Made by a program: the position numbers and the translations under genes
Assembly: GCF_030867095.1 (NCBI RefSeq)
Contig: NC_081824.1
Span: 348,042,203 to 348,106,202 of the forward strand
Length of the DNA: 64,000 nucleotides
Reading direction: 5' to 3'
From: Alligator mississippiensis
Lineage: Eukaryota; Chordata; Crocodylia; Alligatoridae
Shown: positions 10,941 through 23,831 of the stretch, in pieces
How positions within the stretch are numbered: position 1 is the first letter of the stretch
Layout of the letters: every line of letters starts with the position of its first letter
Notes under the pieces: model-generated
The model's database searches: none
Told to the model about the DNA's origin: nothing
Seen by the model: the letters and a program-made list of their open reading frames with translations, nothing else

Positions 10941-13900
10941 TGATCATGTTACCTTCTAGTGGCTGCAGTGAAGAGAGGCCAAAAATGATGTGCTTCTTTA
11001 CAAACACAAATGTTTTTCAGGATCCCACTAGCATTAAATTGTGGCCAGAGTGCTCACTGCATTATCAGAAAGGCCTCATGAGCTACAGAGAAATTCACTG
11101 TTGTGAACTCTGGAAGTTAAAAAAAATCAAGAGTTTGATCCCTTGAGTTTGGCTTTAAAATCATGACATTTTAAATGTTGAGGGTTTGGGTTCTTCTATT
11201 GGTTGCTGAACTCCCCCTGTTCAGCTCTCACGTGTGTCTGACTATTAGGGTCCCATGATCCTGGGCTCCCCCTGCACTGCCAACTTGGGTGCCCAACAAT
11301 CAAATGGGTGCCTAATTGTTGGTTATGGCACCATATGAGTCCCTCTGTGGTCCCCAGAGCTAGCCAACAATCAGCTGATCATCAGCCTCAGGGTTTCGGT
11401 CTTGGGACAGTCCTAATCTGCAGTTGGCTGGAAGGGACCCCCCCAGGGCTCGATCTGGGCAGTCCCTGCCAACTAACAATCAGCTGGTCAGGACAGTGCT
11501 GAGGTTTGAGGTCCAGGGATGCCCCAGTCTACCTTCAGGTGACAATTAAGTCCTAAGGCCGCCCTTGCCAGCTGATGATCAGCTGATTGGGGCCTTTCTG
11601 GGCTGATTGGGGCTCATGCCCTGGGACAGTCTCTGCATGGCATGCTGCACAGTTAATTATAGCTCCATACAAACCAGCCATGAAGATATTACTCATTTTT
11701 TAAATAACATCTTTGTTGTTGGTTTGTAATTTTACAGCGCTATAAATTCTATGAACATATGGCCAGTTGCTATTTTTGGCGCAATTAACACCTTCATCGC
11801 ACCAGAAACATAATGTGCCAGGGGCCATACAGTTCTGTCAACTCTCACACTTTCATGTAGGAAGGTGATTTGGGGCCTTGTGGCTTGAGATGATGCCAGA
11901 AGAGCCAAATGAGATGAATTATTGCATTTTGTATTATGCTTTAAACTCTCCTTTTATACATGGGAGCTCTCAGTTTCAAGTCACGTCCGCCATTACTTAT
12001 TTCCACCTAACTGTACAGATGACTTATGCTCCTCAGTGGATCACCACTCCTGCTTCCAGGGTTCTTCACCCTGCTCTTCCAGGCTTCATGAGCAGGGCAG
12101 CTATAGAAGGGTCCTCTTTCTCTCCCTTCCCAACACATAGGATAGCTATAAATCTTCCATGACTGGTCCTTCCTCTCAGGCCTGGTGTCATAGATATGGA
12201 GAACAGGGAGAAGAGCTACTTGGAGCTGTTGAACTCTTTCTGCTGCCTGATCTCCACTCCCTTTCTGTGAGAAGGGAATTAGCTGCTCCTTCACCCTTTG
12301 TCCCCTACCCTACCCAAAAACTCAGATCCCCGAGGAGTGGAGGGAACAAGCTAAGTCTCTCTCCTGAAAGTTGGTCCTTGAATGGTGCAGTGGGATCTGT
12401 TTCCTGATCCCAACAAACGTCCCTCCTGCCCAGCATCACGTTTGTGGATTTGGGCTTCTAAATTAAAGGCTGTAACTCCATCAAAAGATTCTTTAAACAG
12501 TTTGTGATGGCCTTGCATTGTTTATGAATTTACCAGGATACCTTTATGCAAACTAGAGCTTTATCATGTATAATAGGTCTGTGCGGCTGTTGTCTCTCTC
12601 AGAATGGTTATAAACTTTCAGAGAAATGACTGTGTTTCTAATAAATTAAATTATTTTATCATTTCCTCATTTGAATAATGGCAGGTAAAGTTTGTAATTG
12701 TATGTAGCTTTACTGCTGTGATCTTGCAAATTCTTCGTGCCCTGGGGAAAGGTGACAACACTAGCAAGATTGAACCCCTATCATAAAGCAGTAGTGTAAT
12801 GGGAGGGGCACAAAAATAGCTGCTGCTGAGGCTGGTGGCTGGCCATACTGCCACAATCAGCACTGCAGCAGCCAGTGTTGCCCCATGCAGAGCCTCAGCC
12901 CAGGATGCCGAGCTGTCCTGTTATGTCTCTGCTGCATACAGTAAAGATAACAATGCTCTGCACTGACACAAGTCAAGCCCCTTCCCATTACTCCTTCTGC
13001 TAATTGAGGTCAGTAGGCACCTTAGAAATGCTGTGTATTCAGAATCAATTTTTTTTCTGCTTCTAAAACCTGCAGGAAATTAAGAAACGTGAAAGTATTG
13101 TCCAAAATCTGTTGCTCATCATGTAGGCAAGACCAAATTCTTTTTACATGAGAACATGAGTACATCTGCTAACAATCATCCTTTTCTAGGCAGTCATCCT
13201 GATTAAGCAGAAATGTGATTCTCCACACTTTATCCACAGGCTGTTTAGTGGAAGTTTGCAGCTAAGGGGCTGGGATTCATGAGGAATAGAATAAATGTGC
13301 CTTTCATACATTACTTCGCCACCAGTCTGGTGGCTCCAGCCTCTGGAATCCTGATCACTTCTTGCCCAACTTTCAGAAGTCAAGAAGTGCTTAAATAAAG
13401 AGAAACTTGTTCTGTGGCAGAAAAGGTCACTTCTTCTGGCCAGGCATTTGGAAAGGAGACAGGAAGCATATTATTTTAAAGGTAAACTGATAAAATATTT
13501 GTTTTCTGAAGGAATGGGAAGAATGTCAAAAACATATTGAGCTTCTTTAGATGCTACCAGGAGAAAAATTACTACAATGCCTTAGTACTTCCCCGGCAAC
13601 CAGTGCAGGGTGTTGTAGCAAAACAGTTGAGCCTTCAATTATCAGCAGGCTCATGCAGTCTTCCTTGCTCAAAGAAATCTAATGTTTCATTGTGTGTGTG
13701 TGTGTGTGTGTGTACGTATGCATGCACAGGAACTAAAACAGCGTCTAAAACTATAAGAGCTGAAAAACTGAGTAGCCACTAAAGAATATCAAAGCATCTA
13801 CTGTAACAATATTGTTCATTTCTGAATCTTTTTTTTTTTTCATTTGTAGATAACCAACAGGGAAAGAATAAAAAAATCAGTTTACATACATCAAATTGGA

Positions 13901-14295
13901 CTTTTTTTCTCCTGTTGTTTGTTGTATGGACACTATTTAAGTAATATACTTTAATAGATTTGTCATGTTACATTTAAAGGCAATCTTTTGTGCTATTGCA
14001 CTAAATGAGTGCAACTGTAATTTAAAGGTTTACACAGGAATACCAAGTTAAAAGAATATGTTTGTTTTGTTTTAAAAGGAGGTGTAATAGCTAAGCTGCT
14101 ATTAAATCAGCTTATTTGCTACTATTAAATCAACAATTTGAATCAGCTTCTAGTATAATTCAAAAGGCAAGCTGAAGGCTATATCTGCATGATACTTGTT
14201 TTACGTCAAATCAAATTAACTGCCAGTTAGCTTGAGGGAGTTAATGTGTTTGTAAAGGCTCATATGGATATTAATACAAACAATTCTGAAGATTT
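10941..14295. other. Intergenic sequence with scattered old repeats
   Basis: 11240-11820 has several CAGCTGAT/CAATCAGCTG motifs and resembles the repeat-like sequence at 37380-37560 and 42290-42480 (terminal motifs such as TGCCAGGGGCCAT). A (TG)n tract lies at 13690-13713. The rest shows nothing recognisable. Confidence 0.4.
13690..13713. repeat. (TG)12 microsatellite
   Basis: Perfect TG dinucleotide run. Confidence 0.95.
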
Positions 14296-14299
14296 AAGC

Positions 14300-14440
14300 C
14301 AGGTCTATAGTGGGAGCACTTTGCCAGAACAGCATTTTTGATATGCTATACTGGTAAAGTGTTCTCAGTGTGGATGCATTCTGCACTGGTAAAAGCATAG
14401 GTTTGGTGCTATAACTATGTCTATACTAAAGGCTTTTGCT
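14300..14440. mobile_element. MITE-like foldback
   Basis: TGGGAGCACTTTGCCAG (14311-14327) is inverted at about 14350-14367 (ACTGGTAAAGTGTTCTCA) around a small AGCATTTTTGATATGCT hairpin. AGGTCTATAGTG and TATGTCTATACTA lie outside it. Confidence 0.5.
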
Positions 14441-16089
14441 GACATAGTTAAGTCAGTCAGAAACTGCACTTCCTTGCATTTCTCACCAACAAAGGTATAC
14501 TTGCAAAAATCTGTAATGTAGATATGAGCTTAGAGATTTAGGTTGATGGCTTCCAGTTTGTGTTTGAAACTTGGGAGCATGGAACTGAATGCACTGGGTT
14601 CTGATCTCTTGTAAAGATATGTTTAATGGCAAAACTTCAGTTACCTTCCACAGGACTGATATTTCATCATGGCCTTTATTTGGGTCTCTAATTGAGAGGT
14701 GACTCCTTTTGAAAATCTGTCTCCAATTGTGGGTGCTAAGCACATGAAAAATTTGGCCCTGAGCTCCTTTGAGAAATTTGTCCATTAGTATTAGGGAAAT
14801 GCTAACTCTGCTTTGACAACTCTCGCTTCTCTCTTTTTTGCTTTTTTCCAACACTGGGAATATAGGTTTGAAAAGCATTGTTTGTCCTTTGGCACAGTAG
14901 CACAGCACTAGTATACCTATCTAGTGACTGCAAGAGGAGTAAGTATTAATAAGTATTCCTTCCCTACAGCAATGGGGAAGGAAGTACGTCAGCTATAGCT
15001 GTTTTAGAGAACCTTTGACAAGAAATATTTTAAGCCAATTAAGGGATTTCAGATGTTTATATTTCTACAGAAGGAAGGAGTTTTTGTTTCCATTTTGCAC
15101 AGTCTTGCCAGCTTTAGTAATAGTGGATTAAGTTTTTGGCTCTTTGATCCTATCTGGAGAAATGAAAGATCTTTTTGAATGTGCAATTATGAGATTGGGT
15201 GGAACGTCCTTTAATGTCTCATGATTTAGCCACATGAAACTTTTCTTCTGAAACTCAGGTTAAACTCAAAAGCAAAAGTAAAAACCAGAGAAAACAACCA
15301 GACAATGCTGGCAGGAAAGCTTTGCATATAAGTCAATTATCACTCAAAAGTCTCCACTCAAGAGGCTGTTTAATCTGAGTGCTCTTTTCATTCAAACCTT
15401 TCACATCAACTATGCTTTTAATTAGGATTCTCCCCAACCACTTATCATGCCTGGACAAAGTAGCTGTTAGCAAACATTACATATTATGTATAAAATAAAA
15501 GGTGTGAAAAGAGATCAAATCCAAAGTAAATATATATATAGTTTTGTTTCTTTTTGACAGCAAGGGATGAACTAGTCTAGTGACCTGTGGTTCAAGGACA
15601 AACTTTTCTTCAAGAAGAAACTCTAAGGAAAGCATTTCTTGCACCAAGGCTGAACACAAGAGGCACTGTCATACTGTGGTAGACATGAATTGCTACAGAC
15701 AATATAGCTGATGGCAAAGAGAATAGTTACCTGAACAAAGCTGTACTTCTATAGTTCTGCTATCCATTGTCCTGTCCAAAGAGGTCAATGTTCATCTGGA
15801 CTATGACCTATACTGGCAGTGTTGTACCAAAGTAATTTCAATATTATTTGGAGTCTTTGCAGATTCTTGATAACAGTTTACATAGATGTCTGCCATATTT
15901 GGTGGCACTAAAGTCATACTAATTTTTTGATTGATCCTAGATTGAAAAGGGGCCAAAAATATCCCATTGCTATTTATCCATTGTATCCAATGTATATGAA
16001 ATACAAGATGCATAAAAGTCACTGGGGGAGCAGAGCAGAACTGAGAGCACTGTCCTTTCCAAGGCAACATCCACCTCATGGTTTCACTC
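14441..16089. other. Intergenic, nothing recognised
   Basis: The longest ORF here (14483-14908, minus) shows no family resemblance. Confidence 0.45.
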
Positions 16090-16198
16090 TACCTTGGCTG
16101 GGATGATCTCGTTGAGGATGGTCCTGCTTTGTGAACACTGGGGGTTGGATGAAATGACCTCCTGAGGTCCCTTCCAAACCTAATTTTCTATGATTTTA
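16090..16198 (+). mobile_element. CR1 3' tail
   Basis: Ends of ORF2/3'UTR: TTGGCTGGGATGATCTCG, then GGTTGGATGAAATGACCTCC, CCCTTCCAAACC and a terminal TTCTATGATTTTATG. It closely parallels the tail at 35520-35622. Strongly 5'-truncated. Confidence 0.85.
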
Positions 16199-17375
16199 TG
16201 AGGCACAGTGTGAGGGGGGAGGTAGAAGCCCCCCTCCCAACATATCCTGAGACCCTGCCCGACAAACACCGATACTCACGGCAAGTTCCAGGACAAGCAG
16301 CAGCTGTGGGGAAAACCCAAAACAGGCTCGGCAGTTCTGCAGCTGCCTGAGCCTGCGGATTGGTGAGCCCTGGGGGCAGGGCCAAGAGACAGCACAGGAT
16401 GATCAAAATGCAGCTGGGGAGAGACACAGCTGCTGGGAGGAGGAAAGGGAAAACCCTGGCAGGGGAAGACCAGCTGCTGGCAGAGAGACGCAGGCAACAG
16501 CGCCTGTTACAACCAGTGGAGTGGGGCACAGGGTGAGAAGCCCCAATGGCAGCCGAGGAGGCCTGGTGGAGAAAACCCCAGGTCCAGGCTCAGGGAGCCA
16601 AAACCTGATGGAGGGTCACGTCAGGGAGGAGGAGAGCATCCTCACCATCAAGGGTGAAGATCAGGCTGCTCTGGAGAGACCAGGTACCATGATGGGGAAG
16701 AGTGGCGAGTGACAACGGAACCATATGGGCAGCCTGGCGAAGAAGGAAGAGCAGGGAACGACTGGCCCAGAGCTTGGCAGGGGAGGGGCAAGTCCTGCCA
16801 GGTGGTGGGATCAGGAGTGATTAACTCCTAGCCTGCTGGTACCTAGGAAAAATACCCAGAGAGACGGGCAAAACTCCTTCTCTCATCTCAGGGAGGCAGA
16901 AGGGTCCTGGGGCCAGAGTCTCAGGCACTCCATTGGCGGACACAGAACATCTCTTTGAGTTAAGCCTTTTTCATAAGTTATCGTTAAGCCTGAATGGGGG
17001 CATGTTTAGTTGTCCGAAGGTTGGGCTGAAAACCAGGAATCTATTTGGGAGAGATTGATGGCTGAGCAGACCCAACCCCAATCGTGGCAGTCCTCTTGGG
17101 TGAGAAGATATCATCCCGGGGAAGATTATGGGGAACCGGGACATCCCAGGCTGTGGATGTGGTAAGGGTGGGGTAAAGGGGAGGTTTGGAGCCCCACGAA
17201 GAAAGACCAGGGTCATGACCCCTCTGGGACCACTGACAGGGAACTGCCTCCCCAGCTATTAACATCAAAATTGTGGCAGGAGAGTAGGGGCAGTGCTCGG
17301 AAATATCTAGGTGGCCCCCAAAGTGCGGTCTCGCCCTGAAACTGCTAGGGAAGAAGGCACCAACCAGAAAGGGGA
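16199..17375. other. GC-richer block of unknown origin
   Basis: About 1.1 kb of G/A-rich sequence starting directly at the CR1 tail. It could be part of an LTR element or another repeat, but no LTR pair, pol motif or conserved protein is visible. Confidence 0.35.
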
Positions 17376-17379
17376 TGAA

Positions 17380-17475
17380 GCCTTACAGCACCTACCAGTG
17401 ACACATAGTATGTGGGTTTCCCCTTCAAGGGCAAGTGCCCTAACCATGAGGCTAAAAGGCAGAATGACCACCTCC
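17380..17475 (-). repeat. tRNA-like (MIR-type) SINE fragment
   Basis: The reverse complement reads GCCTCATGGTTAGGGCACTT, matching the GCCTA(G/C)TGGTTAAGGTACT head at 37284-37312. This resembles the tRNA-derived box A region of MIR-type SINEs. Confidence 0.5.
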
Positions 17476-18940
17476 TCCTCCTCCAGATATTTGCAACTAA
17501 GATGTCAGTGTTGTGTATGGCTGGATGTTTCTTTTTCCACCCAGATGCCTATGGGATCAGAGGGCAAATAATTGAGAATGCTCACTTGAGAAGCTCAGGG
17601 CAAGGATAGCTACACAAGGGCAAATAAAATCCAAACTATGTATAAATGCCAAAAATTGCAGTTACTTGAAAATGTAAGTGCTACATAAAAGACTAAGACC
17701 ATAGGGTGCAAACAAATGTTCACTGCATCTGGTCTTGGTGTAGGAGGCTTACTTTACTTTAAGCCTACACCTGGACCAGAAGTGGCTCCATGAAGCAGTT
17801 TGCTGCCCATGGAGTGGTGTGTATAGCCATTTGCTACTTCTGGGAGCCATGCAGGGAAACTGGTGTAAGTAACTCGGGGTGAAGGCAGGGTAGGCAGGAC
17901 TGGGATGGGGCTGGTGGGTCCCTGGGGGGTTGACAGGTTGGGAGGGGGCTGGCTGTTCTGCGGGGGGGCATGGATCCACAGGGGAGGGGTGACCAGTTAG
18001 GGGGCTTAAAATAGCCTAGTCAGTGTTGGGAGGAGTGCGGAGAGCTCAGCTCTGCGGCTGGGATATGTAACTGGGCTTTCCCAGCCTTGGGGCTGCACTA
18101 CAAATGCATTCAGTGTTCACAAGACTGGGTTAACTTGATCTCGATCTAAGTTAGTACACTCACTCGGGTGAACTAACTTATATTGGGCATGTCATTTTTT
18201 GCCTGATTTAGCCTTAAATCAATTTAGCAATTTAACCCAGGTTAAGTTGATCTAAACGTAATAGCTGTATATACCCTCAAATTGTAAGCACTTCAAAACA
18301 GAGACTCGGTCTTCCTATGAGTATATATATTGACTGACAAATAGGGTTCCAACTTTTATTAAGGTTCTTGGGCACTGCTCTAGTATAGATAATAACTACT
18401 AGTACACACGTTAATTGTAATGGCTTATTAATGAATATTTTATTTACAAGTTGAGATGAGTTTATGGCCATTTTGGATGTTCGTTTAAATACAAATGCTG
18501 AAGCTATCTACTTTCCTGTTTACTTGCTTTCTCCAAACTTTCATAAGGATAATTTTTTTATTCATTAGGCTATGCAGAAAAAGTGAAGCACTGTAAATAT
18601 TCATGCATATCTGTATTCACCTGAGTATTCCTGTCAAAAGGTATTCAGCAGCCATCTTGAAAAAAAAACTGGGGATTGAAGGTCATCCAGTAGAAATAAC
18701 ATCCTGTGATGTAAGTGGTCTAAAACACAACACAGGTATGTTTCATATAGCTGTGGACTATGTTTTCATAAACTAGCCTTCAAATAATCAATTCACTAAT
18801 ATCAAACTATTCACAGGTAAGTAGAGAAGAGAAAAAGGAGATAAACTTATGTTAATACAATTGTTTGTAAATAAATTGCTTCACTTTGTGACTATGATGT
18901 CAGTATTATATGTTTGTGGCAAACAAAATGGATTTGGGGT
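17476..18940. other. Intergenic with a possible DNA-transposon remnant
   Basis: 17800-18280 alternates a GC-rich block with AT-rich sequence containing inverted GGTTAACTTGATC and GTTAAGTTGATC motifs. The ends cannot be placed. The rest shows nothing. Confidence 0.35.
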
Positions 18941-19848
18941 TCATAGATTCATAGATGTTAGGGTCGGAAGGGACCTCAGTAGGTCATTGAGTCCCGCCCC
19001 CTGCTCCAGGCAGGAAAGAGCACCGGGGTCAGATGACCCCAGCTAGGTGCTTGTCTAGTCTCCTCTGGAAGACTCCTGGGATAGGGGAGAGCACCACCTC
19101 CCTTGGAAGCTCATTCCAGATTCTGGCAAACCTTACTGTGAAGAAGTTCTTTTCATGTCTAACCTAAATCTGCTCTCCGTCAATTTGTGGCCATTGTTCC
19201 TAGTTACTCCAGGGGGTGCCTTAGTAAATAGAGCATCTCCTATTCCCTACTGCCTTCCCCTGATGAATTTATAGGCAGCCACAAGATCACCTCTCAGCCT
19301 TCTCTTGTGAAGGCTGAAGCGATCTAGGTCCCTCAGTCTCTCCTCATAGGGCCTTGCCTGCAGGCCTCTGTCCATGCGAGTGTCCCTCCTCTGAACTGTC
19401 TCAAGATTCTCCGCATCCCTCTTGAAGTGCGGTGCTCAAAACTGGGCGCAGTATTCCAACTGTGGTCTGACCAGTGCTGCATCAAGGGGAAGCATCACCT
19501 CCCTGGACCTGTTCATCATGCATCTGCTAACACATGATAAAGTGCAGTTAGCCTTGTTGACCACTTTGTCACATTGAGAACTTGTGTTCATCTTAGAGTC
19601 AACTATGACTCCAAAATCCCTTTCCACTGCTGTGCTGCTGAGCAGGTCATCCCCCAGCATGTAAGTGTGTTGGTGGTTCTTTTTGCCCAGGTGCAGCACT
19701 TTGCACTTGCCTTTGTTGAACTGCATCCTGTTTCATTCTGCCCATTTTTCCAACCTGTCCAGATCTACTTGGATCCGTTCCCTACCCTCTGGTGTGTTAA
19801 CTTTGCCCCATAATTTGGTATCATCTGCGAAGTTGGACAGGGTTGGCT
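18941..19848 (-). mobile_element. CR1 LINE, 5'-truncated
   Basis: The 3' end at 18941 reads TCATAGATTCATAGATG followed by GGGTCGGAAGGGACC. ORF2 is readable from the reverse transcriptase FADD region (breakpoint near 19848) to the C-terminus, with a stop at 19436 after QLEYCAQF. The 5' truncation falls just before the catalytic FADD. Confidence 0.9.
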
Positions 19849-19953
19849 ATGTATTTTTAAATATATATTTTTTAAAAATTAGAAAATGAATTTGAAAGGA
19901 CTTCTTATTTAAGGGATGGCTGAAATGAGAAGAGGACTTAACAAAGCACTTGT

Positions 19954-20638
19954 CAGTAGGGGCATATCCAAGATTTTGTAAAAGGGGAGGTGTGGAAGCA
20001 GTGACTGGAGCTGCAGGGATGGCAGTACCACAAATCCCACTTACCAGAAGTCCCCAAATCAGGTAAGAACCCTGACCCACTCTGCTGTTAGCGTCTCCTC
20101 TCTTCTCTTCTGTGCTGAGCTGCACTGCCTCTCCCCATCCTTTCCCTCCCTCCCCCACCCATCTGCCTCTGGCTGACCCAGGCCCAGGGGGAGCTCCACA
20201 GCCATGCATATCCCACTCCGGCTGGACTGCATGGGGATCTGGGGTCAGCTGGGGACAGGAGCAGCAGTGGTGGCAGTGGGCAGGTTCCTCTACCCTCCAT
20301 GATCCCATCAGGTGATCCCTGACAGGCATAGTGAGTGGGGACTGCCTGTCACTGCCCTTGTCCCTCGCTGAGCCTGGCTGCCCATGCAGCCCAGCTGGAG
20401 TGGGGCAGGAGTGGATTTGGTGCTCTCCTAGCCCTGGGTCTGCTGGGGGCAGCAGTGAGCAGGGGAGCAGGGGGATGAAAGAGGAGAGGGAAGGTGCTGC
20501 TGGACACAAAGGTGAAGTAAGGGGTAGGATTCTTACTAGCTTTGGGCACTTAAAAGAAAAGCCATGATTGCTGCTCTCCTCACATGGTCTAAAAGGGGGT
20601 GCAACTGCACAACTGCATCTCCCCTGGATCTGCCCCTG
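19954..20638. mobile_element. hAT-like (Tip100-type) non-autonomous element
   Basis: The left end CAGTAGGGGCATATCCAAG is inverted at the right as CCCCTGGATCTGCCCCTG. The interior is GC-rich with inverted GCTGGACTG/CAGCTGG pieces and no transposase. Its ORFs (such as 19847-20509 minus) are compositional. No clean 8-bp duplication is seen. Confidence 0.55.
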
Positions 20639-21887
20639 TCATGAGTTAATGAAATTCCCATGTGACTATCCTTCAGATATAGTTTTGCTTTTCTTCTGGT
20701 TTAGCTACCTGTAAGCCAAGTTGAGTTGGTTAGTTACATTGTCTATGACCCTGCAGGTACATTAATCAAGATCTGGAGTTTGTGAAAAATTAAGTAGCTA
20801 GGGGAGACCAATTAAGAACACAGGCTTGTGGGGTTGCTCTAGAGTTGAACTTTTTGGCTGCTTTATCAAAATAAATCCTCTCTCTCTTTTTCTCTCTCTA
20901 GTTAAAATCTCCGTCTCTGTACAGTATCATTTTCTTATTCTCTGTGGGATTCTTCAAGCTCTTCAGTATTTTATTTTAGTCACAAAATAGATTAAAATTC
21001 AGGGAAGAGTGTTACTATGGTAAAGTTATCCTATAAGGATTTTAGACTTGTCTGGCAATTTAATTCAATGGGTTGTTTTTAACAGGGCTGTTTCTTTTAA
21101 AAAGATGGATCCTGATCTCAGTACAGAATGATCAGGGGTAAAATCCTGACTGTCATTTGATGGGGCCAGGATTTCAACTGAGTAAATAAAACCTGCCCAA
21201 AGGAGCTCCTGGTAGCCCCTTGGAATTACATTCCTGCTCCATTTCAGTGTGCTTTGCACTGTAGGAAGTGCATGCTTTGTGCTCCCCTAACTTTATTTTC
21301 TCAAAAAGAAAGGCTTAAAGCAGTCTGTCTTATTGCCTGTAGTATACAAGTAATTACTAGCATCATGTTATTTTGCATGCCAAGCAGACTGTTGCACCCT
21401 TGACATGAAAATCTGTGTTAGAACATCTTTTCTCACTCTGTGATCAGTTCTGGGAGTGGGTTCTTAACCCCGTTATTACTTGCAAGAGAACAGACTTATG
21501 CCACTTTGGGGACAGTTCTGCTCCATTATCCTATCATTACTGCATTCATAATGTTTAAGTCGACTTGCTACTATACAGTATGTATAAACTATAGTCGAGG
21601 CACAAATGAGAGAGAACAGGCCAATATAACTATAGCAACATTTTTCCTAGAGGCATAACTGGTAATGATGCTCCCTGGAAGTCTCTCCATCTTCCCCTAC
21701 TCCTCCTCCCCCGTGCTTGAACCTTCCTTACAGGGCTCTGGCTCCAGAAGTTCTGGCAGTGGATGGCAGCAAAGCAGCACCAGCTAGAAGTTCCCCACTG
21801 AGAGACGTCACCTCATTTTTTTGCCACCAATGTGCACCCCTAAGTGAGTAAATTTGCTCACTCACTCACTCACTCTTACCTACCCGG
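20639..21887. other. Intergenic, nothing recognised
   Basis: AT-rich with a CT-rich tract near 20880-20905 and a (CTCA)n run near 21857-21875. No gene. Confidence 0.45.
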
Positions 21888-23831
21888 GCTAAAAGGGGAG
21901 CATATAAAAAGTGGAAACGGGGAGAGATTACCAAAGAGGAGTATGCCTCCTCTGCTCACACTTGTAGGGAGGCAGTTAGACGGGCCAAAGCTACCATGGA
22001 GCTGAGGATGGCATCCCAAGTAAAGGACAACAAGAAATTGTCTTTTAGATATATAGGGAGTAAAAGGAAGGCCCAGGGAGGAATAGGACTGCTGCTAAAT
22101 GGGCAGAAGCAATTGGTGACGGACAGGGGGGACAAGGCTGAACTCCTCAATGAGTTCTTTGCCTCAGTGTTCCTAAGTGAGGGGCACGACAAGTCTCTCA
22201 CTGGGGTTGTAGAGAGGCAGCAGCAGGGCACTAGACTACTATGCGTAGACCCTGAGATGGTGCAGAGGCACTTGGAGGAACTGGATGCGTTTAAGTTGGC
22301 AGGCCCAGATGAGCTCCATCCAAGGGTGCTGAAGGCACTGGCTGACGTCATTGCGCAGCCACTGGCGGGAATATTTGAACACTTGTGGCACATGGGCCAG
22401 GTCCCAGAGGACTGGAAAAGGGCCAATGTGGTCCCCATTCTCAAGAAGGGGAGGAAGGAGGACCCAGGCAACTATAGGCCAGTCAGTCTCATCTCCATCC
22501 TTGGCAAAGTCTTTGAAAAAATTATCAAGGCTCACATTTGCGAGAGCCTGGCAGGAAAAATTATGCTGAGGGGAAACCAGCATGGGTTCGTAGCAGGCAG
22601 ATCATGCCTGACTAATCTAGTCTCTTTTTATGACCAGGTTACAAAACGCCTGGATGCAGAAGTAGGGGTTGACGTCATATACTTAGACTTCAGGAAGGCC
22701 TTTGATACGGTATCCCACACCATACTGGTGAACAAGTTAAGAGGCTGTGACTTGGATGACTACAAAGTCTGGTGGGTGGCAAATTGGCTAGAGGGTCGCA
22801 CCCAGAGAGTCGTAGTGGATGGGTCGGTATTGACCTGGAAGGATGTGGGCAGTGGGGTCCCGCAGGGCTCGGTCCTAGGACCGATACTCTTCAATGTCTT
22901 CATCAGCGACTTGGACGAGGGAGTGAAGTGTATTCTGTCCAAGTTTGCGGATGACACAAAAATGTGGGGAGAAGTAGACATGCCGGAGGGCAGGGAACAA
23001 CTACAAGCAGACCTGGACAGGTTGGACAAGTGGGCAGAAAACAACAGAATGCAATTCAACAAGGAGAAATGCAAAGTGCTGTACCTAGGGAGGAAAAATG
23101 TCCAGCATACCTACTGCCTAGGAAATGACCTGCTTGGTGGCACGGAAGCGGAAAGGGATCTTGGAGTCCTAGTGGACTCCAAGATGAACATGACTCAGCA
23201 GCATGACGAAGCCATCAGAAAAGCTAATGGCACTTTATCGTGCATCAGCAGATGCATGACGAACAGAACCAAGGAGGTGATACTTCCCCTCTATTGGTCG
23301 CTGGTCAGATCGCAGTTGGAATACTGCATGCAGTTTTGGGTGTCGCACTTCAAGAGAGATGTGGATAACCTGGAGAGGGTCCAGAGAAGGGCCACTCGTA
23401 TGGTTAAGGGCTTGCAGGCCAAGTCCTATGAGGAGAGACTAGGGCACCTGGACCTCTTCAGCCTCAGCAAGAGAAGGTTGAGAGGCGACCTTGTGGCTGC
23501 CTATAAGTTCATCACGGGGGCACAGAAGGGAATTGGTGAGTATTTATTCACCGAGGCGCCCCCAGGGGTTACAAGAAATAATGGCCACAAGCTAGCAGAG
23601 AACAGATTTAGATTGGACATTAGGAAGAACTTCTTCACAGTTAGAGTGGCCAAGGTCTGGAATGGGCTCCCAAGGGAGGTGGTGCTCTCCCCTACCCTGG
23701 GGGTCTTCAAGAGGAGGTTAGATAGGCATCTAGCTGGGGTCATCTAGACCCAGCACTCTTTCCTGCCTATGCAGGGGGTCGGACTCGATGATCTATTGAG
23801 GTCCCTTCTGACCTTAGCATCTATGAATCTA
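21888..23831 (+). mobile_element. CR1 LINE with uninterrupted ORF2 fragment
   Basis: 5'-truncated copy. The reading frame is open from the junction (about 21894) to TAG at 23745, with the first ATG at 21996 giving 583 aa. It covers the linker after the endonuclease, the whole reverse transcriptase and the C-terminal region. Key residues: YLDFRKAFD (229-237), SGVPQGSVLGPILF (286-299), FADD (317-320, bases 22944-22955) and the C-terminal [10 protein letters not shown] motif. The 3'UTR ends with GGACTCGATGATC and a terminal CATCTATGAATCT. CTACCC at 21880-21885 and 23829-23834 may be a short target-site duplication. It cannot move alone because the endonuclease and ORF1 are missing, but the open frame implies a recent insertion. 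Confidence 0.93.

Noticed and set aside
19847..20509. 220-codon minus-strand ORF
   Set aside because: Pro/Ser/Gly-rich compositional frame across a non-autonomous hAT-like element; overlaps other frames equally well.
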